DNA from: Karstenula rhodostoma CBS 690.94
Lineage: Eukaryota > Ascomycota > Dothideomycetes > Pleosporales > Didymosphaeriaceae
Length of the DNA: 64,000 nucleotides
Reading direction: 5' to 3'
NCBI GenBank assembly: GCA_010093485.1
Contig: MU001495.1
Coordinates: 558,001 to 622,000 of the forward strand
Shown piece after piece: positions 1 through 11,531 of this stretch; within the stretch, counting starts at the first letter, position 1, and every line of letters starts with the position of its first letter. The translations under genes and the position numbers were made by a program. The notes under the pieces were generated by a model. It ran no database searches. It was not told where the DNA came from and saw only the letters and a list, made by a program, of their open reading frames with translations.

Positions 1-510
1 AAGACTGAGATGCTTGTTGGACCCAATGGCCCAGAGTCAGCAGAGGTGCTCGTCGTGCTGTTTTACACCAGCGCGCTTCCAGAAGAGAAGGCGCACTGGG
101 TGGAAGAGCCACACTACGTTTTCCAATGGCTCGACGATTCGGTGTACAACAAGCGCTCGGACAAGCTGCAGCTCGTGTTCTCCAAAGAGCCGGGCAAGTG
201 GACTCGAGATAAAGTATTCCCGCGGCGGAAGTCGTCCAAGTCGTCTGAAGGAGACGGCGACAGCGAGAGACCAGGCTTGGGACGCGTAGGCACGAGAAGT
301 TCCATGGCGTCGTCATCGGCCGCCAGTATCTCATCGGCGAGATCGTCCCTCTTCAGTAGTGGGCAGAAAAAGGGAGCGGCGGCCAATCTGAATCGCTTCG
401 GCTATTCAGAGCTTGAGATCAAGTTCCAGAGCAAAAGCGACCGCGGCGCGTTTCTGGACATGTGGAAGAAACATGTAAAAGGACTCGCACCTTGGGTTGG
501 GGTCGCCTGA
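1..510 (+). CDS. C-terminal part of an unrecognised protein (5' partial)
   Basis: The frame is open from the first base of the window, so the gene starts upstream; the first in-window ATG is at 10 but need not be the start. About 169 residues are visible. The first ~75 look folded (aromatic-rich, with HYVFQWLDDSVY). A Ser/Gly/Arg-rich, probably disordered stretch follows. The last ~35 residues form a charged segment (YSELEIKFQSKSDRGAFLDMW) that resembles the final helix of a PH-like or lipid-binding fold, but I cannot name the family. The stop is TGA at 508-510. I do not assign a function. Confidence 0.6.
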   Translation, partial: KTEMLVGPNGPESAEVLVVLFYTSALPEEKAHWVEEPHYVFQWLDDSVYNKRSDKLQLVFSKEPGKWTRDKVFPRRKSSKSSEGDGDSERPGLGRVGTRSSMASSSAASISSARSSLFSSGQKKGAAANLNRFGYSELEIKFQSKSDRGAFLDMWKKHVKGLAPWVGVA

Positions 511-1001
511 CCAAGGCAGGAGAGGATGCTGGATAGTAGAGCTACTGTTATTAGTGTGTAGACCATGACACGATAGTGTATTGCTGGCGGCCACGTTCAG
601 ACGAGAGGGATTCGGTGATTCATGGCTGGTGTTGGCTTGGCGGGTGGAGTGTGGAGTGCGGAGTCACGCGACGCACCACAGAAACTGTAAAGACTCAGCG
701 CGTCTGCAATTGGCACGAACAAGATGGCAATCTTGGCATGCGGACTTTGTCAAGATGAAAAGCTGGGCACGCGAGCAATTCCCTGTTCCTGGGCCTTGGG
801 TTTGGTTGTGCGCGTCTTGGAGTCTTATCGCAATGACATCAGCGCGACGGCCGCTCGACGCCATGCAATTGTCGTGGCTTTGCCTAGCGAAGAGGATTCC
901 TCATAAGAACGGAATGTCCTTGCCGGAGTCCCTGCAACGTGCCTTACCACACCATCCCATTCCTTGCTTTTCGTCCCAATTCGCTCCCCTGTTGTTCGAC
1001 C
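511..1001. other. Intergenic, no gene seen
   Basis: Spacer between two tandem plus-strand genes. Several frames stay open here (for example 581-1207), but they overlap the next gene out of frame and have no splice or protein-family support. It should hold the terminator of the first gene and the promoter of the second; I see no definite motif. Confidence 0.5.
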
Positions 1002-2365
1002 ATGGGCATGGACACGTCCGAGCTCGTGGTGCCATTCGTGGGCGCCCTCCAGGCCTCCGTCTCCGTCCTGATCACCATCTTCTTCGGCGTCCTGACCGCC
1101 CAGTTCAACCTCCTCTCGGTGGGTGCAGCGAAGGAGGTGTCGCGGACATGCGTGCGCATGTTCCTGCCCGCGTTGCTCATCTACAAGCTTGGCAGCAACC
1201 TCAATAAAGACACGGGCGTCCTCTACGTGCCCATCCTGATCTGGTCGGTTTCCTACACCCTCATCTCGCTGGGCATCGGCGTCGTCGCGTGTCGCGTCTT
1301 CAAACTGCCCAATTGGGTCAAGCTGGCCGTTGCTTTCAACAACACGACGAGTCTGCCGCTGCTGCTCATCCAGTCGCTGTCCACGACTGGCGTTCTCGAT
1401 GTCATCATTCCGCCCGGCGACGACGCGTCCAAGGCGCTTGACCGCGCTGAGTCGTACTTTCTGATCAATGCCATGGTCAGCAACAGCTTGACTTTTGCCC
1501 TAGGCCCCCGCCTGTTGCGGCCAAGCGACGAGGATACGCCCGACGATGACAATAGAGAGGACGACGAAAGTGATGGTGAAGAAGACGCCATGGAGCGAGG
1601 GCCAGACGGCATAGTCCACGAGGAGACCTCCCTGCTCCCACAGCGTTTGGTTCGTCCCATCAATCGCCTAGAACGTCGAGGCTACAGGCGCACCACACAA
1701 TGGCTCCAGAGCCTGCCACCGTGGACACAACAACTGCTCGACTTTATGTACCAATTCGCCAATGCTCCCCTGCTCGGAACCCTAGTAGGCGCCATCATTG
1801 GCCTTACGCCGCCCCTGCATCGCCTTTTTTTCAGCGACAGCAACGACGGTGGTTATTTCAACGCTTGGCTCACTACTGCCTTTAAAAATGTCGGCGAGCT
1901 CTTTGCAACGACGCAAATTATCGTTGTGGGCGTGAAGCTGAGCCAAAGCCTGCGCAAGATGAAAGCGGGCGAGGACAGCGGCACCATTTCAAAGAAAAGC
2001 ATGGCCTTTGTGTTCTTGATGCGCTTCTTCTTTTGGCCGGCAGTCACCATCCCCTTGATCTACGCCCTTGCAACAAGAACGACCTTGCTGAGCACTGATC
2101 CTATGCTGTGGTTCGCCATGATGCTCATGTCGTCTGGACCTTCCGCGATGATACTGGTGGCCCTGACTGACGTGACAGGAAGTCCGGAAGAGGAGAAGAT
2201 GGTCATTGCTAAATTCTTGACGGTAGGATCCTCACTCCTTGACAACTTCACTGTACTTGTAGCACACGCTAACTCTCTCTGCAGATTAGCTACGCCATTA
2301 CACCGCTCATATGCTTCGCTGTTGTTGGCAGTTTAAAGGCAACCGAGGCTGCTGTAGCTCGGTAG
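1002..2365 (+). CDS. Auxin efflux carrier (AEC/Mem_trans) family membrane protein
   Basis: Predicted integral membrane transporter of the AEC family (yeast ECM3/YBR287W-like; plant PIN/PILS relatives), probably in the ER or another endomembrane. Two exons, 1002-2222 and 2285-2365, with a 62-nt intron (GTAGGA...TGCAG), give 433 residues. Splicing replaces an unrelated read-through tail with ISYAITPLICFAVVG, the expected last transmembrane helix. Hydrophobic helices occupy both ends, and the centre is an acidic cytosolic loop rich in Asp and Glu. The NNTTSLPLLLIQS stretch matches the conserved crossover region of the family. An upstream GTG at 939 is in frame, but ATG 1002 (MGMDTSELVVPFVG) begins just before the first helix. 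Fungal substrates of this family are not firmly known. Confidence 0.85.
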
Positions 2366-3445
2366 CGAGCACAACCTCAACGATGTGATGGGAGCTGTCG
2401 CATAACGCCCTCTTTGCAATTGACAATACCTATTACAAGTCCAAATCAGCTCCCTCATAACACCTAAGACAACTCAGGGGACCTTAAACTCCCAGTAGTT
2501 ATGAAGACATCCTACTTACGCACCACACTAACCAAAACTCGGGACTAAGACAATTTCCAGTTTAGAGCGTCAAATAGAAGTAGGCGCGACTGTGCAACTC
2601 CTCGATACGCATCAGGTCCCGAATTTGCTTCAGCATCCGAATAAATCAGAATTACATAAGCTCTCACACATTTTTCCATACAGGGTTCAAAAATAACAGT
2701 TCCAATTCACCTGCACAGACGAGCGCCACTCCTGGCACCCCACCGAGTTCCTTTATCGAGTTTTGCCGCGGCTTGCCCAAGCTCGCGAAGTATCATATTC
2801 GAGACGAGCACCACACCCTTTCCCCTGACAGCCTTTAACTCTCATACCCTTTTCTGCGATACATGATCGACTTGTTAAGTCCACCCCGAGGCTTCAATTC
2901 CGATCCGACCAACGGTCACGCGCGCACCTTCAGCGCCTGGAAGAACGGCCGCGTGCTCCTTAATATGAATTAAAATAACTTGACAAGCCCCAGAGTTGGT
3001 CATCAGGAACAGCATCGTTCCTCCAGAGGCCGATGGACAGACTGCTGATACAGCTGGACGATAGCATGGGCTGGATCGAGGAAATATTCGAGGGTCAATA
3101 AACGGCATCTTGGAATGCTGCCCGCTTTGGATGTAGTTCTTGCTGTTTTGTCTACCGTCAGTGAACCGTCAAGTGACTGAGTCCACCGCCGGGACAGAAG
3201 TCAGTTACACTTTATTACCCCAGGGTAGGCAATACGTAAGCCGATCCTTCTCTTATCTTTTTGTTTTGGTACTCGAGGCTGCTCTGCACGAACCATAGTT
3301 ACGAAGGCGAGGCAGCACTCGATGTTCGGTGTCAAGATATGCTAGCTATTCTTGGTAATCGGAGTGAAAGCAAATCTGCAGCTTCTTCAGAATCATTCCC
3401 AGAGAACAACCTTCCATTCTGCGGTAGATGCGAAATCTCAAAGCT
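2366..3445. other. Intergenic, no gene seen
   Basis: About 1.1 kb between two convergent genes (AEC-like on plus, LPxELR-type on minus). Short frames such as 2875-3108 minus lack any family signal or codon pattern. I see no repeat or RNA gene. Confidence 0.5.
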
Positions 3446-4717
3446 TCACTTCTCAACTTCCTCATGCAGCCCCTCGCAGTTACCCCCATTCCAATGCTCC
3501 CAATTCCAGCATTCGCCCCAGCATGGCTTGCACCCCGTCTCCCCGGGCCACACATCACTTGCATGCGGATCCAGCGCCCATGCATCCCTCCCACGCTGAT
3601 CCAAAATCGCCAACGTCTCCCCCTCCATATCCGCCCACACGTCCCTGTCCTCCTTCTCCAGCGTCCGATACCCGCGCCACCGCTGCTCGCGAGCCGAAAG
3701 TTTTCCCACGCACTCACACAGCGCCTTCAAATGGTTTTTCCACATGCCCTGCGGCAGCTCAAACATGTGCGTGAGATTCAGGGGCTGCGTCTCGTCCTTG
3801 TCGGCGTCCGGGGGGTTGGATTCGTGGAGTCTGCGTTGGTAGATGAAGTCGAAGGTGATTTTTCGGGAGACGAGAGCCGTGTATGTTGAGTAGAGGAGGT
3901 GCAGGAAGAAGAGGACGTCGAAGGCGGAGTTGCCCTGTGGGAAGACGACGTCGATGCGGAGACTGCGGTTGTGGCGGCAGAGGAGGAGGGACTTGAAGTT
4001 GTCACGGAGGGCGTCTTGGTTGCGGGTCGAGAGCCTGTTTTTTAGGAGTTTGAGCTCGAGGCGGCGGATGTGGGACGCGGGGGGTACGCCTTTTTTTGGG
4101 CTTTCGTCAGCAACGGTGGTATGGTAAAATGCCTGGGCTAAAGTTTGAGTACATTGTGCTGCCCCACGAGGAGCAATGCACTGCTGAGACTTTTGGCCCA
4201 ATGTAGCAAAGTGGGGGGTCTGGGGGAAATACGTACCTAGGCCGAAGAAATCACGTTTGAGGAATTGGCTCATGTGCAGAACACGAGGTTTACCTTCGCA
4301 CCGGTTCATCCCAAAGGAGGGGACTCGGGCGCGGGCATACATCATCTCCGCGACTTCGACGGCTACTTCTTTCCGCACGAACGACGGGTCCAGCAGCACG
4401 TATTTGCGCAGTTGGTTGTGATCCCACGACTGCGGGCGACTGAAGCCGTACAAGACTGACAGACTCTCGATAAACGCCTGGTCAGTCCAGTCATGGTCGA
4501 GACAGAGCGAGTAGATCGTGTCGCGGAGCTCACGGGGCAAGGTATCATAGAGAGCTCCAGACCAGTACTGTAGGTGTACTTTGCTGTACAACTTCAAGCT
4601 CTTGCCCTGGCGGCCAGCCCATATAACCTTCAAGTCGACTTCTTGTTTGTGAATCTTGAGGCGAAGGTCAGTCATCTCGCGCTCGAGCCTTTGGATGGCG
4701 TTCTTCATAGTTTCCAT
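3446..4717 (-). CDS. Fungal F-box-like (LPxELRDxIY) hypothetical protein
   Basis: Minus-strand gene starting at ATG 4717. The frame extends upstream to a GTG at 4780 without an earlier ATG. The N-terminal ~40 residues are a charged helix (METMKNAIQRLEREM), probably a coiled coil. It is followed by LPRELRDTIYSLCL, the F-box-like opening shared by a large group of fungal proteins of unknown role. The rest is mixed alpha/beta and ends near a Trp/Cys-rich tail. A 99-nt in-frame intron is likely at 4236-4138 (GTACGT...TTTAG). Removing it joins FFGL to AQAFYHTT and drops a low-quality stretch, giving 390 residues; unspliced it would be 423. The function is unknown; possibly a protein-interaction or ubiquitin-ligase adaptor by analogy. 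Confidence 0.6.
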   Translation of the reverse strand: METMKNAIQRLEREMTDLRLKIHKQEVDLKVIWAGRQGKSLKLYSKVHLQYWSGALYDTLPRELRDTIYSLCLDHDWTDQAFIESLSVLYGFSRPQSWDHNQLRKYVLLDPSFVRKEVAVEVAEMMYARARVPSFGMNRCEGKPRVLHMSQFLKRDFFGLGTYFPQTPHFATLGQKSQQCIAPRGAAQCTQTLAQAFYHTTVADESPKKGVPPASHIRRLELKLLKNRLSTRNQDALRDNFKSLLLCRHNRSLRIDVVFPQGNSAFDVLFFLHLLYSTYTALVSRKITFDFIYQRRLHESNPPDADKDETQPLNLTHMFELPQGMWKNHLKALCECVGKLSAREQRWRGYRTLEKEDRDVWADMEGETLAILDQRGRDAWALDPHASDVWPGETGCKPCWGECWNWEHWNGGNCEGLHEEVEK

Positions 4718-5852
4718 TTTCCAGTTTACACTTGAGAATGTTAGGCTGTGGCTTAGGTGTGGATGAATGATCAGGCTCACAAACTGAGTTGGCGCGTGGC
4801 GGAGTCGACTTTGGCCTTTGACGACATGTGCGGGTTAGAGATGGATGGGTTGCACATGGTGAACTGAATGGTGCAGTACTCAGACCAGACTCTGGTTACA
4901 ATTGGGTCATGAATCTAAGTAAAACTGTACTCAGACTTTTGTCCTGGCGCTGTCGAGAGTGGGTGTACGAAGATGGACAATTGACGTATTCTTTATCTCG
5001 GAACGCCAAAAGATGTTGGCAGTGTGGATTTAAAAAGGATTTTGGCGGTGAATTGTTTAAGTAGCGAAGCTGGAGATATGTAGGGTGGTTGGCGAGCCGC
5101 TTCGCGCGAGAGTGCCTAGATTTCAAACTAGGCATCATACATGTGCTGCCTGAACAACAGCCGCACCCGTTAGAACCCATGACTCTGAGCCCGCCGAAAA
5201 GGCATCTGGTGCTTTCAACGAGTCGACAACAATATTGGCGCGGCATTGAGCCGAGGACATGATAAAGAGTAATCGTTCCACTTGAGATTTTGGGATCGGT
5301 CGGCCCGCAATACATGGCATCGGGGAACCCACCCAGGATCTCAGAACAGGAGAACAATACGTTTTGAAGTACACGAGAAGGATCCGACGCAAGTTGCTTT
5401 CCATAGAGCTTGACTGGAGCTGTTGACTGATGCGCGGGTTTCATCGACACTGTCATGTTAGCCTGAAAGCGGGAAGACGATGTGCTGGTCCGAGTGTACA
5501 CTCTTGCGAATGGAGACAACGTTGTGAAGTCATGTCAAGGCGCAATGCCAGCGAACGAGGGCTGAGATGTCTGATGCATATGCGAGGCGGCCGTCAGCCG
5601 TCAGGCTCCACGTGGATCGCATGGTCTGTGCACCGCCCGCTAGGAAATAGCTTGGAAACGTCATGCCTGCATTCCCAGCACTGAACAGTGCCAGCTCTGG
5701 GCGACGTTTCTTCCGCACCCGACACACTTGCAGTTCACACATGGCGACTGGGCTGCCCGTGCCTGCTCCCCCGGTTATGCTATTCTTATAACCGCCCCCT
5801 CTGCCCGCGCGAACGCCCCGACATTGCGTCACCCGCGTGAAAAGTCTCCAGC
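4718..5852. other. Intergenic, divergent promoter region
   Basis: About 1.1 kb between divergent genes. An open minus frame at 4896-5519 and a smaller one at 5135-5404 overlap each other, and neither resembles a known protein. I see nothing else definite. Confidence 0.45.
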
Positions 5853-7574
5853 ATGGCGTCGAGCTCGACCGAAACCACGCCGCTCATCTCCTCCCTGGCC
5901 CATGGCTCGGCTGGGCCCCGTCCTGTCACTCCCAAGCCGCAGAGGACCGTCACCTTCAATCCCACCATCCAGTCGAGCAGCCCCAAGCAGCAGCCACGCG
6001 CAGCGCCCCCGTCCACCTCTCAACCCGCAGCGCATGCATCCGGCCAGGGTGGGAAGCCCATGATGGCCTCCCTCAACAACAGACTGAGGAGAAGGAACAG
6101 TTCTGGCGCTGCCATGCTCCCGAACAACCCCGCCCCCAAGATTGGGCCGCAAAGGACAACAAGGACGGCCCAGAAGTTGAAGCTCCTGCCGGACCCAGAG
6201 CATGCCGAAGAGGACGCAGACGAAGAGAGCGGCCGCGATGTTTACGTGCAGTACACACGCATAAAGGACCCCACGGCGAGAAGAGATGCTGCCCGCCTGG
6301 GAAAGGCAGACCGCGCGCGATTGCCCAGAGTGACGGCCTACTGCACCGCCGCTTCCTACAAGATGGACGAGCTGATGCGCTTCCTCAAAGGAAAGGCACG
6401 TTTGCGAGGCGCTCAGCCGAAGCGCTTCGACGAGTGTATATATTCACCGTATAACTACGGGACCAAAGGCCCGGAACAGATCTCGAGCACAAGCGTCGAG
6501 GAGCAACCGCCGGAGCGCCAGCGGAGATACTCCGATAGCGCCATTGAAGTAAGTGGCATGGACTCAAGCTCGGCACTTTCACATACTGTGGACCGCCCTC
6601 TGAGATCACGTCAATTGCGGCACATCGTCAAATATGCGCGAACTGCAAGCTAACCATGTACAGGTTGATGCCGAGAACGAGCGAAGGAGAGAAGTCCTGA
6701 TAGACCTGCAAGACAACAACGACGCACCATCAATAGGCCATGGCGAGGGTTCCGAGCAGCAACAACGACCCGCGCCCATACATGCAGACTCCGACCCATC
6801 TATGGATACGCAAGACTTCGACACACTAGTGCACACCCCCGAAGTGTTCCTATTCGAATACGGCACGATAGTAACATGGGGCATGTCGACTCAAGAAGAG
6901 AAGCGCTTCCTCAAGGAGATTGCCAAATTCGAAGTCGATAAGCTCGGGAAAGACGAAGTCGAAACCGAGGAGTTCAACTTCTACTACACACGCGAGTACC
7001 AGGCTCGCATCTACAACGACTTCATCTCGCTCCGAGATAAGAAGAACTACATGATCAAGCTCGCTATCAGCCACGGCCTGTCACAGTCTGTAAAGACGTC
7101 GCTGTTCGAGGACCTTGTCGACAACACCATCGACGACACGAAGGACATCCCCGCGCAGATTGCGAGCTCGGGCAAAATCAATCTGAATAAGAAGCAGATC
7201 AACATGCAGATCGGCCAGCTGTTCATCCTCAGGATAAGCATCCATCTGCAGGGCAGCGTGCTAGACGCGCCGGAGCTCATGTGGGCGGAGCCGCAGCTGG
7301 ACCCCGTGTACCAGGCCGTGAGAAGCTATCTGGAGATGGACCAGCGAGTGAGCTTGTTGACGGAGAGGCTGAACGTCATCGGCGACCTGCTAACAGTGTT
7401 GAAAGACCAGCTGACGGTCACGCACGTGAGTTCTTCACCTTTTTTGTATGTGACACAAATACTAACAGAAAGCAGGGCGAGCTCCTCGAGTGGATCGTCA
7501 TCATCCTCGTCTTCGCTGAAGTCCTTGTCGCCGGTATCAACATCATCGTCGACTTGAACGCTGGGGGCGAGTAG
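5853..7574 (+). CDS. RMD1/SIF3-type DUF155 membrane protein
   Basis: Member of the DUF155 (RMND1/RMD1) family; the yeast relatives Rmd1 and Rmd8 are linked to meiotic nuclear division. Three exons, 5853-6548, 6664-7425 and 7476-7574, separated by introns of 115 and 50 nt, give 518 residues. Residues 1-230 are a Ser/Pro/Arg-rich disordered head. The DUF155 core then runs from VFLFEYGTIVTWGMS through YNDFISLRDKKNYMIKLAISHGL and AEPQLDPVY. The second splice restores the hallmark C-terminal membrane anchor GELLEWIVIILVFAEVLVA, whereas read-through gives a Ser-rich tail. Phases agree at both junctions. It is convergent with PUS1 downstream. Confidence 0.9.
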
Positions 7575-7907
7575 GCAGGCGAGACCGTTTCGGTGTTTGG
7601 GCGGCACCCTGTACATACCCATGTGCCTTTTCTTTTTGTACAATTACATCAACATCATGTGCATGTATGTAGTGAGGAAGCGGAGCGGAGCGCTTCGCTG
7701 CACGAGGAGTTGGGAGCGAGAATACAGGCCTTGTAGCTTATAATTGGGGGTCCGTCGTCACGGGCAATGTTTTGCAGCGAGAACACGATTGCACAGTGTA
7801 CACGTCTTTTCATCAGCGTGATCAAAAGCATGAATTCCATAGTGGAGGTGTTCGAGGGGTATATAGTCTGCATTCATATGCACGTCTATTTAGATTTCTT
7901 CCAAGAC
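7575..7907. other. Convergent 3' region
   Basis: 333 nt between the stops of the RMD1-like gene and PUS1. It holds the two 3' untranslated regions facing each other. No open frame of note and no clear hairpin. Confidence 0.5.
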
Positions 7908-9909
7908 TCAGCCCTCACCCCCTGATGCATTCTCATCGTCCGACTCCTCGAATTGGCTTTGCAGCGTGGACTTGTTGGCCAGTTTCTTCGTTGCTGCCAA
8001 ACCGCCCGAGGTCAGGTATAGGAATATCGGATCGCGGTAGTTGTCCAGGTGCGTGAAGAAAGAATTGAACCTGTGACTCGGTCAGCTGCCTCGTCTGCGT
8101 CGCTCTTGGATAAAAACATCACTTACTGGTTCCCTTGCGCCTCCTCCCTGAAGATGCGCTGGTAGATCTCGCGCTCTTTGAAATCCTCGATCTGCTTGTC
8201 GTACCTGGAGAAGTCGATATTCTCTCTGCCCGCCGATTTAGCCTGCTTGTCGTTGTACGAGTCGAAGACAGGGCGTTCGAGCAGGAGGCCCAGGCCTGGC
8301 GCCTTCGGGATGCGCACGATGTTGTTCTCGAACGACAGCGGGAAGATGTTAGGGTGGGTCCCGCAGCGGACGGTCAGCGCGACCATGCCGACCATCTTGC
8401 GGATCTGATGCATCATGAAGCTCTGTCCGTGCACCTTGAGCGAGAGCCACTCGGTGTCGTTGATGATGATGGGCTTGTCTTCGACTTTGAACGACTTGAT
8501 GTAGCGCTGCGCGGAGCGGTCGTTGAATTTCTTCTGGATGGTGTAGTTATGGAATTTGTGCGTGCCGACGTATTGGTTCAGTGCGTCTTGAACGCGCTTT
8601 TGGCGCTCGGGGGAAATGCGGTATGCTTTCTTTGCGTCGAGGTAGGCCTTCTTGAGGACTTTGACGGCGGCTTCGAGGGCGTGCTTGTTCACGTCGTTTT
8701 CGGGGAGGGGAATCGCACCGTCGGTCTCGGAGTTGAGGTTGAGGTCGGGCTGTTGTTTCTGGATAGTGTCGAGTGTTTCCTTGACCTCTTGACTTGATGG
8801 CTCGTTGGATGCAGGTCCCTCGGCTGGTATGTCTGTTGTGCCTGTCATCTCTGCGTCCGCTGTGGCTTTAGTCGTCTTCTCGGTCTCAATGGCTGCGTCG
8901 ATGGCGGGATCGTCGCCTCCTGGAGCGTCAACCGCATCTACGCTGTACAAGGCCTCTTCTACAAGCGGCCGTATCGAGTCGTCCAGTGTCTCCAGAATTG
9001 GTTTGATGTGCTTCTCTTCCACCTCAGGCCAGAAATGCGCGACCTCAGCCTGGCGCTTCCGGTATTCTTCCAGATCGCCCTCCTTCTCAGCAAGCTCTTC
9101 CAATTTCTTTCCAAGATGACTAGATGGGTGGGGAGGCAAGAAGGTGTGCGTGGGAATCAAGTACTCGTACCACCGCGAGTCGCAAGCTTGGTAGCAGCTA
9201 AAGGATCCAGTGGTTCTCTGTATCCCCCACACCCTGATCTGTTCAGACAGGTTGCTGTTGATTTTCTCCACGATGTCGTCGTCCTCGATGATCAACTTTA
9301 GTGAGATGACGTTTCCGGCAGCATGCACACCCTTGTCGGTTCGCGCGCATCGCACTAGCGAAGACTTCTTGGGGTCGTCCGCGTTCGCCTTGGATATCGC
9401 ACCAGCCTTGACGAAAGCATTGAACAAGTCGCCCTCGATGGTCTTCTGTTTGTTGTCGATCTGCATGCCCTTGTAGCCAGTGCCAGAGTACCCGATCATG
9501 ACAGCGACCTTTCGCTTGGGACGGCGTTCTTCAGCGTCGACCTCGTCTGCAGGAAATGCCGAAGGCAGTGCAGAAGCCTCAGTTTCACCGGTTCCCGCTT
9601 GCTGCTTTTTCTTCTCTTGGTGTTCTGCGTTGCGTCCGCGCCTGTCTAGTTGCTCACGGCTGTTTAGTTAGAGAAGCGCATACCAGCCCCGCGGATCACT
9701 CACAAATGCTCCTTACGGCCCATATTTCTTTTCTTATGTTGATGGCTACCGTGTTGTAGGGGCCTGCCGCCGCGCCCGCGTCCACGCCCGCCGTCGCGGT
9801 CGTCGCGCTTGCGCTTTCTGTCGCCATCCCCCGAATCGTCGCGGCGATTGTCTTGGGACGCCATTGGCGCGTCGGGCTTCTCAGAAGCTTGCTCCATGTT
9901 GGCAGGCAA
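7908..9909 (-). CDS. PUS1: tRNA pseudouridine synthase PUS1
   Basis: TruA-type pseudouridine synthase that isomerises uridines in tRNA (positions 27/28 and others in yeast) and in U2 snRNA, mainly in the nucleus. Exons 9909-9704, 9659-8127 and 8070-7908 (introns 44 and 56 nt) give 633 residues. The basic Arg/Gly/Asp-rich N-terminus suits nuclear entry. The catalytic core opens with MIGYSGTGYKGMQ and carries RCARTDKGVHA, whose Asp (about residue 177) is the catalytic nucleophile. The middle holds a ~100-residue acidic, disordered insertion before KFHNYTIQKKF. The last exon supplies FNSFFTHLDNYRDPIFLYLT. Without the last splice, translation would stop exactly at the donor (CAG TAA GT). An alternative start lies four codons in, at MEQ. 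Confidence 0.93.
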
Positions 9910-10203
9910 GTGGGCATGGGTAGAATTACGAGCAGCGGAGATGCGTAGGGCCGCAGGCGTGGGGAGCTCCGCACCTAACTAAATTTTGAGAGCTAGCGGT
10001 AGGTCTTGGCACTGCACTGCAGATGCCTCACCGCCCGCGCCACCGCCTTGCCATTATCTCCCACATAGCTGCGTCCGCTCCGGTGCCTGGAGCGCAGCCG
10101 CTTCTGCTTTCTTCAACCAACCTCGCCGTCGCAATCCCACCATCGAGTCGCACTGCCGGAGACCCGCCATCTGTGTTGTTGAGGCTAGACGCCCGCCGCC
10201 GCC
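9910..10203. promoter_or_regulatory. Bidirectional promoter between PUS1 and TFIIE-alpha
   Basis: Only 294 nt separate the two divergent start codons, so both 5' untranslated regions and promoters must fit here. The stretch is GC-rich with CT-rich runs on the plus strand and no obvious TATA box, as is common for fungal housekeeping pairs. Confidence 0.5.
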
Positions 10204-11531
10204 ATGGACCCGCTTGAGCTCGGCAAGCTCTTTGTGAAGACGGTGGTGCGCATGTTCTACGAGACAGAGCACATTGTCGTCGTTGACGCACTGGTCTTCC
10301 ATGGCGCGTACGTTGGCAACTGCGAACCCCCAGCGATCATGGCACCGAGCTAACGAGTCCAGGCTTAATATGCCCGATCTGGTGCTCGTGCTGGATATGG
10401 GCAAAAGCACAAAGCAGGTGTCCAAGTACGTCGGAAAGCTGAGGGAAGCTGGGCTCATCTCGGGGTATGTGTGCCTCGAAACGTTGCCCGCGGTAGTAAG
10501 CTTACATCTGCAGCTTTTCGCGACAAGAGACACGCGAAGGTGCCCTCAAGTCCATCACCCGCGACTACTACTACATTGACTACCGTCGAGCCATCGACGC
10601 TGTCAAGTTCAGGATCCACAAGGTCGATTCGCGAATAAAGTTGGACGCGAAACCCACAACCGAGAAATTCGAATATGTCTGCAAGAACGTAGGCTGCGAG
10701 TCTCAGTACACCCAGATCGAAGTGCTGGACAGTATCGACCCGATGGGCCGTGAAAGCGGCTTTCTGTGCAAAAAATGTCTCCGGCCGCTCATCTACCTGG
10801 GCGACGATGAAGGACCGGAACCCGAAAACGATGACACGCCGGCCAAGTTCAACAAGCAGTTCAAGCCCATCCTTGACCTCATGCAACAGATCGACACCGT
10901 AACTATTCCACACATCGAAGGAAAGGATGCCGTCGAAGCAGCCATCGAGCTTCCCCGTGACAAGGAAATCAATCCCGGTGCGAAGCACGAGGTTGTCCAG
11001 GAAACGACGATACGACCAACAGCTGTTAAGGGCACCAACACGGTCGTGGAGAAGATCGAGGTGCAAATTGCCTCCAGTTTAGAGTACAACGAAGCCGCAC
11101 GCGCCGCCGAGAAGGCGCGCCAGGAGAAAATTGCCGCGCAAAACCAGCTTCCTTCCTGGCACGTCAAGTCTACTGTCGAGAAGAGCCAAGATAGCAGCGC
11201 TGCGACCCCTACTACCGCCACGAATGGTACAGATACGCCGACAATCAAGGCGGAGACGGTGAACGTCAAGCTCGACCCAGCCGGCAACCTAGACGATGTC
11301 TTCGCTCAGCTTGCTGCCGAACGCGCGAAGCAGGAGGCAGAGGATGACGATGACGACGAGGAAGAAGATGATGAGTTCGAGGATGCTATGATAGAGACCG
11401 CTCCAGAGTCAAAGCGTGTGAAGGTGGAATCTTCGGCCGCTCCTACGCCCACGAGTGCGGCCACACCAGCCATTTCTACGGGTGATGGCGGGGACGAGAG
11501 CGACGAGGACGAGTTCGAGGATGTCAACTGA
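10204..11531 (+). CDS. TFA1: Transcription initiation factor TFIIE subunit alpha
   Basis: Large subunit of TFIIE, which recruits and regulates TFIIH at RNA polymerase II promoters. Exons 10204-10307, 10363-10464 and 10514-11531 (introns 55 and 49 nt) give 407 residues. The N-terminal winged-helix region (MDPLELGKLFVKTVVRMFY ... GKSTKQVSKYVGKLREAGLI) leads to a zinc ribbon with pairs in YVCKNVGC and FLCKKCL. The C-terminal half is disordered and ends in an acidic tract (EDDDDDEEEDDEFEDAM, then DESDEDEFEDVN), matching the acidic tail of the yeast protein that contacts TFIIH. Both splice junctions preserve frame and family sequence. Confidence 0.93.

Noticed and set aside
581..1207. 208-codon plus-strand open frame
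   Set aside because: Overlaps the AEC-like gene in another frame, is Arg/His/Pro-rich in a way typical of out-of-frame GC-rich DNA, and has no family signal.
4896..5519. 207-codon minus-strand frame
   Set aside because: Composition rich in Ser/Cys/Arg without any recognisable block, and competing frames are open over the same bases.
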